Below, piece by piece: positions 15,843-24,500 of a DNA stretch of 64,000 bases. Where the stretch lies: positions 1 through 64,000 of the forward strand of contig NZ_JAERRL010000017.1 of the NCBI RefSeq assembly GCF_016741785.1, in the 5' to 3' direction. The notes below the pieces were generated by a model, which saw only the letters and a list, made by a program, of their open reading frames with translations, made no database searches and was not told the DNA's origin. The DNA is from Streptomyces sp. 7-21 (GTDB taxonomy: Bacteria; Actinomycetota; Actinomycetes; Streptomycetales; Streptomycetaceae). The position numbers and the translations under genes were made by a program. Each line of letters starts with the position of its first letter. Positions within the stretch are counted from its first letter, which is position 1.

Positions 15843-16853
15843 TCAGCGGTCGCGCCGCGCCCGGCTGGGCTGCACCCGCCGCGGCTCACCGGCCGCCTTC
15901 GGATGCTGCGGCGGGTACGGCAGGTCGCCCAGCCCCAGGTCGCGCTCGTCCCGCAGCGCCGCCTCGAACACCGCGTCGAGGCGGAACGCGTGCTCCTCCA
16001 TGTCCGCGTGCACGTCCCCCCGCTCCGCGAACCGCTGCGGCATCGTGCCCAGGTCGAAGTCCTCCGGCACGGCGTCCCCCACCTCCTCCCACCGCAGCGG
16101 CGCCGACACCGTGGCCCGCGGCCGGGCACGCACCGAGTAGGCGCTGGCGATCGTCCGGTCCCGGGCCATCTGGTTGTAGTCCACGAAGACCCTCTCGCCC
16201 CGCTCCTCCTTCCACCACGCCGTCGTCACCCGCTGCGGATCGCGGCGCTCCAGCTCGCGGCCCACCGTGATCGCCGCACGCCGCACCTGCCGGAACGTCC
16301 ACTCCGGCACGATCGGCACGAACACGTGCAGCCCCCGCCCGCCCGACGTCTTCGGCCAGCCGGTGAGCCCCAGGTCCGCCAGCACCTCGCGCAGCCCGAA
16401 CGCCGCCCGCACCGCGTCCGCGTAGTCCGTGCCCGGCTGCGGGTCGAGGTCGAGCCGCAGCTCGTCCGGGTGCTCAGTGTCCCCGCGCCGCACCGGCCAC
16501 GGGTGGAACGTCAGGCACCCCAGGTTCGCCGCCCACACCACCGCCGCCGGCTCCGCCGGGCAGATCTCGTCGGCGTGCCGCCCGCTGGGGAACGAGATCC
16601 GGCCCGTCGCGATCCACTCCGGCAGGTTCTTCGGCGCCCGCTTCTGGAAGAACGACTCACCTGTCACCCCATCGGGGTAACGCTCCAGGGTGGTCGGCCG
16701 GTCCCGCAGCGCCCGCACCACGCCGTCGCCGACGGCGGCGAAGTACCGGGCCACGTCCAGCTTGGTGAAGCCGCGCTCCGGGAAGTACACCTTGTCCGGG
16801 CTGGACACCCGCACCGTCCTGCCCCCCACCGTCAGCTCGGCCGCCTCCGCCAT
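15843..16853 (-). CDS. ligD: LigD-type primase-polymerase (non-homologous end joining)
   Basis: This is a 336-aa stand-alone version of the LigD polymerase domain. Typical features are SPDKVYFPERGFTKLDVARY near residue 18, and the acidic motif DELRLDLDPQPG with the two metal-binding Asp. TSGGRGLHVFVPI is the nucleotide-binding motif, and FVDYNQMARDRTIASAYS lies towards the C-terminus. It fills in and adds nucleotides during end joining. The start ATG 16853 faces the ATP-dependent ligase gene 78 bp away. No Ku gene is in the window, so the end-binding partner must be elsewhere. Confidence 0.9.
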   Translation of the reverse strand: MAEAAELTVGGRTVRVSSPDKVYFPERGFTKLDVARYFAAVGDGVVRALRDRPTTLERYPDGVTGESFFQKRAPKNLPEWIATGRISFPSGRHADEICPAEPAAVVWAANLGCLTFHPWPVRRGDTEHPDELRLDLDPQPGTDYADAVRAAFGLREVLADLGLTGWPKTSGGRGLHVFVPIVPEWTFRQVRRAAITVGRELERRDPQRVTTAWWKEERGERVFVDYNQMARDRTIASAYSVRARPRATVSAPLRWEEVGDAVPEDFDLGTMPQRFAERGDVHADMEEHAFRLDAVFEAALRDERDLGLGDLPYPPQHPKAAGEPRRVQPSRARRDR

Positions 16854-16931
16854 ACCGCCACGGTAGGCCCGGCCCGCGCGCGCCGCCCGCCGGCGGGCGG
16901 ACCGCCCCGCGCCGCCGCACACTGACGAATC

Positions 16932-18002
16932 ATGGACCTCCCGGTGATGCCGCCCGTCACACCGATGCTCGCTGCCACCGCCCGGGCGATCCCGCCCGGC
17001 ATGCACTACGAGGCCAAGTGGGACGGCTTCCGCGCCCTCGTCTTCCGCGACGGCCCCGAGATCGAGCTCGGCAGCCGCACCGGCAAGCCCCTCACCCGCT
17101 ACTTCCCCGAACTCGCCGACGGCCTGCGCGCCCAGCTGCCGGACCGCTGCGTGGTCGACGGCGAGATCATCATCGTCCGCGGTGACCGCCTCGACTTCGA
17201 CGCCCTCACCGAGCGCATCCACCCCGCCGCCTCCCGCGTCCGCCAGCTCGCCGAGCGCACCCCGGCCAGCTTCGTCGCCTTCGACCTGCTCGCCCTCGGC
17301 GACGACTCGCTCACGGCCGCCCCGCAGCGCGACCGCTACGACGCCCTCGCCCACGCCCTGCGCGGCGCCCGCCACCCCCTCTTCCTCGCCCCCGCCACCC
17401 GCGACCAGGCGCTGGCCCAGCGGTGGTACGAAGAGTACGAGGGCGCCGGGCTCGACGGCGTCATCGCCAAACCCCCCGACCAGCCCTACCGCCCCGGCGA
17501 ACGCGCAATGGTCAAGATCAAGCACGAGCGGACCGCCGACTGCGTGCTCGCCGGGCTGCGCCACCACAAGAGCGGACCGGTCGTCGGCTCCCTGCTGCTG
17601 GGCCTCTACGACGACGCGGGCGCCCTCCAGCACGTCGGCGTCTGCGCCGCCTTCCCGATGCGGCGCCGCCGCGAGCTGATGGACGAGCTGCGGCCCCTGG
17701 TCATGGCCAGCCCCGAGGACCACCCCTGGGCCGACTGGGCCCAGGCAGCGGCGCACGAGACCCGCCGCATGCCCGGCGGCCCCAGCCGCTGGACCGGCAC
17801 CAAGGACCTGTCCTGGATCCCGCTGCGGCCCGAACGCGTCCTGGAGGTCGCCTACGACCACATGCAGGGCGACCGCTTCCGCCACACCGCCCGGTTCCGC
17901 CGCTGGCGCCCGGACCGCGAGCCGCGCAGCTGCACCTACGCCCAGCTCGCCGAGCCCGCCCGCTTCGACCTCAGCGAGATCCTCAGCCCCCGTCCGCGCT
18001 GA
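16932..18002 (+). CDS. ATP-dependent DNA ligase (LigC/LigD ligase type)
   Basis: The protein has 356 aa. The adenylation motif is EAKWDGFRAL, with the Lys at about residue 29 forming the AMP bond. Other nucleotidyl-transferase motifs are VVDGEIII, ASFVAFDLLAL, GVIAKP and MVKIKHERTADCV. An OB-fold follows with the ligase motif near TWIPLR-like TGTKDLSWIPLRPERV. It seals breaks in the end-joining pathway with the divergent polymerase. Its last 20 bases overlap the 3' end of the convergent HIT gene. Confidence 0.92.
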   Translation: MDLPVMPPVTPMLAATARAIPPGMHYEAKWDGFRALVFRDGPEIELGSRTGKPLTRYFPELADGLRAQLPDRCVVDGEIIIVRGDRLDFDALTERIHPAASRVRQLAERTPASFVAFDLLALGDDSLTAAPQRDRYDALAHALRGARHPLFLAPATRDQALAQRWYEEYEGAGLDGVIAKPPDQPYRPGERAMVKIKHERTADCVLAGLRHHKSGPVVGSLLLGLYDDAGALQHVGVCAAFPMRRRRELMDELRPLVMASPEDHPWADWAQAAAHETRRMPGGPSRWTGTKDLSWIPLRPERVLEVAYDHMQGDRFRHTARFRRWRPDREPRSCTYAQLAEPARFDLSEILSPRPR

Positions 18003-18405
18003 GCGCGGCCCGCAGCCGCGCCGCCACCTCCTCGGCGTGTGCCGCGTCCCGGTACCCGGTGCGGGGCCAGAAGAAGCCGCGCAGCCCGTCCCGGGGGCGG
18101 CGGGGCACCACGTGCACGTGGAAGTGCGGCACGGACTGGCTGACCCGGTTGTTCGCCGCCACGAACGTGCCCCCGGCCGCCATGCCCCGCTCCACCGCGC
18201 CGGCGAGCCGCCGCACCCGCGTGAAGAACGGGCCCACCGCCGCCTCGGGCAGGTCCGTCAGCGTCTCCACGTGGCGGCGCGGCACCACCAGCACGTGACC
18301 GGGGAACAGCGGCCGGTGGTCGAGGAAGGCCACCGCCTCGGCGTCCTCGAACACCCGGTGACCAGCCGCCTGGCCGCTCACGATCGCGCAGAACAGGCAC
18401 TCCAC
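17983..18405 (-). CDS. HIT-family nucleotide-binding protein
   Basis: This is a 140-aa histidine-triad protein. The triad VPHFHVHVVPR (H-x-H-x-H) near residue 97 binds and hydrolyses nucleotide phosphates. CLFCAIVSG at the start holds the CxxC zinc pair, and HVLVVPRRHVETLTDLPEA is the standard central block. GTG 18405 follows GGAGAG and gives the usual short N-terminus. The gene is convergent with the ligase, with a 20-base overlap. The substrate is uncertain for this Fhit/HinT-like group. Confidence 0.88.
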   Translation of the reverse strand: MECLFCAIVSGQAAGHRVFEDAEAVAFLDHRPLFPGHVLVVPRRHVETLTDLPEAAVGPFFTRVRRLAGAVERGMAAGGTFVAANNRVSQSVPHFHVHVVPRRPRDGLRGFFWPRTGYRDAAHAEEVAARLRAALSADGG

Positions 18406-18443
18406 GCCCCCAGTCTCTCCCTCCCAGCCCTCCGCAGCCCCAC

Positions 18444-19090
18444 TCAGCGGTGCCGCCGCGCGATCACCCGGTAGGCGTTCGCCAGCGCCGTGCGCCGCGC
18501 CACCGGCGCCAGCAGCAGGTCCAGCGTGTACACCGCCAGCAGCAGCGGCACGGCGGGCGGCACCAGCGCCGCCCGCACCGTCCGGGCCAGCCGCCCCGGG
18601 GGCGCCGCGCGCCACGGCACGTCCTCGGGCGGCAGCAGCCGCGAGTACCGCAGCCAGGCCGCGCACACCAGGTCGTTCGGCACGTGCGCTGTCCCGCGCT
18701 CTGCCCGCAGCACCTCGAAACCCAGCCGCTCCAGCTTCCGCACCAGGTTCCCGGCCGGAACCGCCGCTCGCTGCCGCGCCCGCCCAGCAGCCGCCCGGTG
18801 CTCTCGGCGCCCAGCCCGTCGTAGAAGTCGCGGTAGTAGAACGCCAGCCCCTCGTCGCTCAGCCGCGGGTTCTGGAAGACGTGACCGCAGTCCCGGCAGC
18901 GCTCCAGCGTGAACCGCCCCGGCTTGCCCTGGAACAGGTCGGCCGTCCGCAGCCGGGGCGCCAGCCGCCGCGAGCCGCACCACGGGCAGTCGTCCCGCCG
19001 CGGCAGGAAGAACCGCTCCGTGCCCTCGGCCAGCTCCCTGAGGTAGCGGGGCCGCGGCGACCCGCGCCGCCGCGCGGCCCGCCATCTCAC
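18444..19090 (-). pseudogene. SAM-dependent methyltransferase with its catalytic core deleted
   Basis: The GTG at 19090 overlaps the TGA of the glycosyltransferase. The N-terminal zinc-ribbon part is intact (CPWCGSRRLAPRL ... LERCRDCGHVFQNPRLSDEG, then YYRDFYDGLGAES). At about 18750-18762 the reading shifts frame and resumes as NLVRKLERLGFEVLRAERG through to RVIARRHR. In intact members of this family, about 150 residues with the SAM-binding Rossmann fold (a DVGxGxG-type motif) lie between these parts. Here nothing of that segment remains. The frameshift would also end any fused product early. This is the last gene of the PKS operon. Confidence 0.75.
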
Positions 19091-20313
19091 GCCCCCCTTC
19101 CGTCCGGGGCCGCCGCGGCGGAGACCGCGTCCGGCCCCGCGGCGGCGAGCTCCGCCAGCGCCTCGGCCGCCGCCGGGGCGCCCCCGGCCGCGCGGAACGA
19201 GCCGCTGACGCGCCGCGCCGCCGCCCGGAACCGTTCCTCGGTCAGCAGCGCGTCCAGCGCTGCGCCGATCTCCTCGCCGCCGGCGCGGGCGAACCGCACC
19301 CGCAGCCCCGCCCCCGCCGCCGTCACCTGCTCGGCGACCAGCGGCTGGTCGTCGCGGATCGGCGCCACCAGCAGCGGCACGGCGTGCCACAGCGCCTCCA
19401 CCACCGTGTTGTGCCCGGCGTGGCACACCACGGCCGACGCGTGCCGCAGCAGGTCCAGCTGCGGCACCACGGGCCGCACCAGCACGTCCGGGTCCGCGGC
19501 CGGCACCGCGGGCAGCACCCCGCCCGGGTCCGCGAACACCGCCCGCACCCGGCCCGCCCGCGCCCGGACCGCCGCCAGGCACGCCCGCAGGAACCGCGCC
19601 CCCGCCGCCGCGTTGACGGTGCCGAGCGTGACCAGCACCAGCGGCGGGCCCTGGCGCCGCACCCACTCCCACGGGAACTCGGTCCGCTCCGCCCGGCCGC
19701 CCAGCGCCGGGCCCACCAGCCGCACCGGCCCGCCGCCCCCGGCGGCCTCCCCGAGGCCGCCGGTCAGCTCCCGCGTGGAGAACGCCACCGTCAGCCACGG
19801 CGAGAACCGCGGGTCGTGCGTTGCCGCCGGATCACCGATCCGCTCCCGCAGCGCGGCCAGCCGCCCGGCCAGCCACTGCCCGACCTTCGGCAGCCCGCGC
19901 AGCCCGTCCGCCAGCTCCGTCGCCGTCGTGCACGACGTCGCGAACCGCACCCCGAGCCGCTCGGCCACCAGCGCCCCCGCCACCGCCTGCTGGTCCGCCA
20001 CCACCAGGCCGGGACCGAACGACCGCACCGCCGCCTCGACCCCCGGCGCCATCGCCTCCGCCAGCGGGCACAGGAAGTCGTCCCACAGAAACCGCAGCGC
20101 CGCCACCCCGCGCAGCCCCGGCGGCCGCTCCCCGAGGCCGGCCGGGCCCTCGCACGCGAACACCTCGGCGCCGCCGCCGAGCAGCGCGGCCAGCGTCTCC
20201 CGGTGCCCCGCCCACGCCACGCGGTGGCCCCACGCCGTGAGCGCGGCCGCCACCGCGGCCGCCGGGTAGACGTGGCCGGCCAGCGGCGGCACCACGAACA
20301 GGAACCGGCTCAC
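19087..20313 (-). CDS. Family-1 glycosyltransferase (MGT/UGT-like)
   Basis: The protein has 408 aa and starts at GTG 20313, which overlaps the upstream stop (GTGA). A GT-B fold is indicated by the N-terminal FLFVVPPLAGHVYPAAAVA. The nucleotide-sugar motif is VVCHAGHNTVVEALWHAVPL with IRDDQPLVAEQV, close to the macrolide glycosyltransferase pattern. LVTLGTVN marks the C-terminal domain start. It should transfer an activated sugar to the product of the neighbouring synthases, making a glycoside or glycolipid. Donor and acceptor cannot be told from sequence. It is translationally coupled to the hydrolase before it and to the broken methyltransferase after it. Confidence 0.85.
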   Translation of the reverse strand: MSRFLFVVPPLAGHVYPAAAVAAALTAWGHRVAWAGHRETLAALLGGGAEVFACEGPAGLGERPPGLRGVAALRFLWDDFLCPLAEAMAPGVEAAVRSFGPGLVVADQQAVAGALVAERLGVRFATSCTTATELADGLRGLPKVGQWLAGRLAALRERIGDPAATHDPRFSPWLTVAFSTRELTGGLGEAAGGGGPVRLVGPALGGRAERTEFPWEWVRRQGPPLVLVTLGTVNAAAGARFLRACLAAVRARAGRVRAVFADPGGVLPAVPAADPDVLVRPVVPQLDLLRHASAVVCHAGHNTVVEALWHAVPLLVAPIRDDQPLVAEQVTAAGAGLRVRFARAGGEEIGAALDALLTEERFRAAARRVSGSFRAAGGAPAAAEALAELAAAGPDAVSAAAAPDGRGA

Positions 20314-21179
20314 CGCGCCGCCGCCCCCGGCACCGTCCCCGGCGCCGGGGACGGCCATGCCTGCTCGCCAACCCACCCCAGCGCGATCCGGCACACCTCG
20401 CGCGGCGCCTCCACCAGCACCGAGTGCCTCTGCCCCGGCACCTCCGCCACCCGCACCCGGGGCAGCAGCGACGCCAGCTCGGCCGTCTGCGCCGCGACCA
20501 GCCCCTGCCCGCCGTTGAGCAGCAGCACCGGGCAGCGCAGCGCCGCGATCTCCTCCCGGCTCAGCACCGCACTCGCCGGGATGTCACCGGCGATCGTGGT
20601 GGACGCGATCAGCCGCGCCGCGCCCCGGCCCAGCCGCATGATGTGCGGGTCGTCCGGCGCGATCCGGCGCGCCGAGGACAGCGCGCCGTACTGCCGCACG
20701 AACCAGGACAGCGCCTCGCCTTCCGGCAGCTCGCGCGTGGCCTGGTGGAGCGCCGCGCGCATCGTCGCGGCCCACTGCGGCGTCGCGGGACCGGACTCGA
20801 TCACCACCACGGACGCCGCACGGTCCGGCCAGCGCCAGGCGAAGTCCAGCGCCACGGTGCCGCCGAAGGAGTTGCCCACCAGGTGCACCGGATGCCCGAT
20901 GCCCAGCGCGTCCAGCAGCCCGGCCAGGTCGGCCGAGAAGTCCTGCACCGTGTACCCGGTGGCGGGGCGGCCGCTGCGGCCGTGCCCCCGCTGGTCGTAC
21001 AGCACCGCGTCGAACCCCGTGGCGGCGAACGCCGGGCCCAGCGTGAAGTAGAAGCTCGCCAGGCTGTCGATGAAGGCCCCGTGCACGAACACCACCGTGG
21101 GCGGCACCCCGCCCCGGGGGTTCCGGGGCGGCAGCCGGCGGACGTTCAGGCGCACGCCGTTGACCGCGATCGTGGCCAT
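20310..21179 (-). CDS. Alpha/beta hydrolase, possible release enzyme for the synthase product
   Basis: The protein has 289 aa. The oxyanion stretch is VFVHGAF near residue 33, the nucleophile elbow is LVGNSFGG with the Ser, and the His is in PGQRHSVLVEAP. The usual acid position after strand 6 reads LLLNGGQGLV, where Asp is expected in most relatives. The acid may have moved, or activity may be altered. ATG 21179 is 3 bases after the ACP stop. Located between the ACP and the glycosyltransferase, it may offload the acyl chain, since neither large synthase has a thioesterase domain. That role is inferred from context. Confidence 0.8.
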   Translation of the reverse strand: MATIAVNGVRLNVRRLPPRNPRGGVPPTVVFVHGAFIDSLASFYFTLGPAFAATGFDAVLYDQRGHGRSGRPATGYTVQDFSADLAGLLDALGIGHPVHLVGNSFGGTVALDFAWRWPDRAASVVVIESGPATPQWAATMRAALHQATRELPEGEALSWFVRQYGALSSARRIAPDDPHIMRLGRGAARLIASTTIAGDIPASAVLSREEIAALRCPVLLLNGGQGLVAAQTAELASLLPRVRVAEVPGQRHSVLVEAPREVCRIALGWVGEQAWPSPAPGTVPGAAAR

Positions 21180-21182
21180 CGC

Positions 21183-21506
21183 TCAGCTCACCCGCCCCCC
21201 GGACGCCTCCAGCACGCCCGCCACGTACGCCACCAGGCGGCCGACGGTCAGCCGGATGATCTCCTCCAGCTCCAGCCCGCCCAGGAACTCCGCGAGGTTG
21301 ACCGCTGCGCCGTAGCGCTCCTCCAGCCGCTCCGCGAGCGTCACCAGGTCGACGCTCTCCAGCTCCAGGTCGTCCGCGAGCCGGGTGTCCATCCCGATCG
21401 GCGTCTGGGCGGGATCCTCCTCGCCGAGAATCCCCCTGATCATCCCGGCCACCTCCGCCAGGACGGCCTCCTCGGCCCGCGGCGCGGGATTCACTGCGGA
21501 GTTCAC
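21183..21506 (-). CDS. Stand-alone acyl carrier protein
   Basis: The protein has 107 aa. The phosphopantetheine attachment site is the Ser in LADDLELESVDLVTLAERLE, and the following helix ERYGAAVNLAEF fits an ACP fold. The GTG at 21506 overlaps the TGA of the large KS-AT-DH protein, so the two are made together. The likely modifying enzyme is the phosphopantetheinyl transferase domain at the C-terminus of that same protein. It supplies a second carrier in a pathway whose main synthase holds only one ACP domain. Confidence 0.88.
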   Translation of the reverse strand: MNSAVNPAPRAEEAVLAEVAGMIRGILGEEDPAQTPIGMDTRLADDLELESVDLVTLAERLEERYGAAVNLAEFLGGLELEEIIRLTVGRLVAYVAGVLEASGGRVS

Positions 21507-24500
21507 TCGTTCGTCTCCTCGTCCTCGCTCGGTGACGTGGTCCAGGCCACGACGTACTGTCTGCCGCCCTCGGTCACGCACGCGCTGCGCACGCGGTACC
21601 GGCGCCCGCGCACCGCGACCGCCAGCTCCGCCGGACCGGCGGCGGTCACGGCGAAGTCCTTCGGCCTGCCGCGCAGGCCCGTCCCCTCCGCCTTGGCCAC
21701 GGCCTCCTTGGCCGCCCAGAACCGGGTGAACCACAGCTGCGGGCTCTCCCCGGAATTGGCGCACCGCTCCGCCAGCAGCGCGCGTTCGCCCTCGCCGAGC
21801 GCGAAGGCGGCCGAAGCTTCGCCGCGCCCGGCGACCTCCTCGATGTCGATGCCCACCCCCGGCGCCGGACCGGACCCGGCGCCCACCAGCGCCACGGCAG
21901 CCTCCCCCCGGTGCGCCAGCGACAGCGCCAGCGGCGGCAGCCGCCTGCCGTGCGCCCCGGCCGCCACGGGACGCCCCGACGGGTCGTTCCGCACCGTGAT
22001 CTCCGCCGGGAACACCTCGCCCTCGCCGCGCTCCCACAGCCACCGCCGCACCGCATCCTTCGCCGCGATCCGGCCGAGCAGCCACTGCCGCCGCCCCCGC
22101 GGCGGGCGGCGCGCGTACTCCTCGCGCTCCTGGCGGCCGAGGTACATGCGCATCACCAGGTCCCGCGAGGCGAGGTCGGGCCACTGGTCGAACAGCAGCG
22201 ACCAGCCCTCGGGCCGGGCCACCGACAGGCCGCGCCGCTCCGGGTACCCCGAGGAGCGGCGGGCGGGAGGCACCCCGAACCGCCGGTCACGCCAGCCGCG
22301 GATCTGGGCCCACACCGTGTCCCCGTGCGTCAGCCAGGCGTCCGCCTCGATCTCGCGCTCGGTCACCGCGACCACCCTCACCAGGCACGCCAGGGCCGTG
22401 CCCGGGGCCGGGTGCGGGCCGAAGAACCGCAGCGCGCGCACGGCCACGGGAAAGATGACGGACCGCTCGGGCAGCGTGACGAACGTCCAGTAGCCCAGCA
22501 GCTGGCCGACGTTGTCCAGCAGCCCGCCCGGCGCCGGCGGCACCGTCAGCACGCCCCGCACGTGCCGCTCGCCCAGCGCCGTCAGCTCCGTCAGGCCCCG
22601 GAACGCCGGGCCGTGGAACAGCCACCGGTCGCGGTACAGCTCCGCCGGGCGGTGACCGCAGGGCCGCTCCGGCCCCGGCCGCTGCGGCGGGGGCGGCGGC
22701 GCGGGGTAGCCGGGGGCCAGCTCGATCTCGGCGCTGGCGTTGGCGCCGAACGCGGTCCGCAGCCGCCCGGGCCCGGCCGGGCGCGCCGTCAGCTCGTACT
22801 CGCGGGCCGGGACGGCGTCCGTCCACGCCGTCAGCCGCAGATCGTGCACGGCCACCGCCCGCAGCCCCCGGGAGCGCGACTCGGCGAACTCCATCAGGTG
22901 GTGCAGCACCGTGGTCGCCGGCACGACCGGGCGCCGGTCCGACAGCTCGGGCCAGCCGGCGCGCTGCGGGAAGAAGCAGTGGTCGCGCAGGTACGGCATG
23001 TCCGCCACCGACACCCGCAGCCGTCCCGGTGCCACCGCCCCGGCGGACCTGGCCTGGCGCGCCGTCAGCAGCCGGGCCGCCGCCTGGGCGGTGTCGGCCA
23101 GCGTCTGCCGCAGTTCGGCGGCGACCGGAACGGTCCCGGCCAGCCGCGACAGCTCCGCCAGCTCCCCGCCGCCGCCCGCCCCGGCGGCGGGAACCGGCCC
23201 GGCCGCCGGGGGCGCCGCGTCCGCCAGCGCCTGCCGCACCTCGCCCGCCAGCCGCCGCCGCGCGCCGGCGCCGAGCGACACCAGCGCGCCGCCCAGGTCC
23301 AGCCGCACCGCCCGGCGCCCGGGCCCGGCCGCCGGGCACAGCCGCCCGGGATCGACCGCCGCGCCCTCCGCCCACAGCGCCGCGGCCACCCGGTGCAGCT
23401 GCGCCAGCCCGTCCCGGTGCGGGGAGTTGGCCGCGACCGCCAGGTGGCCGCGCTCGCCCAGCACGTCCCCGATCAGCGAGCCGAGCTGCCCGGGGCCCAG
23501 CTGCACGAACGCCCGGAAACCGGCCGCGTACATCGCCTCGATCAGCGGCCGGAAGCGCACCGGCTCCAGCAGGTGGCGCCGGAACAGCTCCCGCACCTCC
23601 TCGGCCTGCTCGGGGAACGGCGCCGCCGTCGTCCCCGACCACACCGGCACCCGCGGCGCGCGCACCGGCAGCCGCCGTGCCCCCGCCAGCAGCGGTTCCA
23701 GATACGGCGCGAGCATCGGCGTGTGGAAGCCGGACCGGAACGGCAGCACGCGCGCCAGCACCCGCCGCTCCCGGAACCACGCCACCACCTCGCCGACCGC
23801 TTCGCCCGGCCCGCACACCATCGACTGGCGCGGCGAGTTGTCGTGCGACAGCACCACGTCCGGCCAGTCCGCCAGCGCCTCGGTGACCCGCTCGGCCGGC
23901 GCGCCGATCGCCGCGAACACCAGCCCCGGCACCCGCAGCGCGTCCGGGTCGAACGACGCCAGCACCTCGTCCGCCTCGGGCCCCCACAGTCCGCTCGCCC
24001 GCATCGCCGCCCACTCGCCCACGCTGTGCCCCGCCACGCCGTCGGGGGCCAGCCCCATCCGCCGCAGCGCCTGGTCCAGCAGCCGCCCCACCGCCAGCAC
24101 CCGCAGCCCGTGCCGGGCGACGTCACCCACCCCGGTGGCGCCCGGCTCCCCGGCCACCGGCGGCAGGCCGAAGCGGCGGGCTATCTCCGCCAGGCCGCGC
24201 GGCGCGAACTCCGCCTCCAGGCCGGGAAAGACGAACGCCAGCCGCCCGCCGCCCGCCAGCAGCGGCGCGGGCGAGAACCACACGTCGCTCCGGCCCCGCC
24301 AGGCCCGCCCCCGGGCCGCCGCCCGCCGCGCCAGTGCCAGCCGTTTCGCCGTCGGATCCACCAGCGCCAGGCGGCAGCCGCCCCCGTCGCCGCCGCCGTG
24401 CGCCGGCCCCGCCCGCAGCGCGGCGTCGTCCGCGTCGAGCCGCTCCGCCAGCGCGGCGGGCGACTCCGCCGCGAACAGCAGCACCCGGGCCGGTTCCCGC

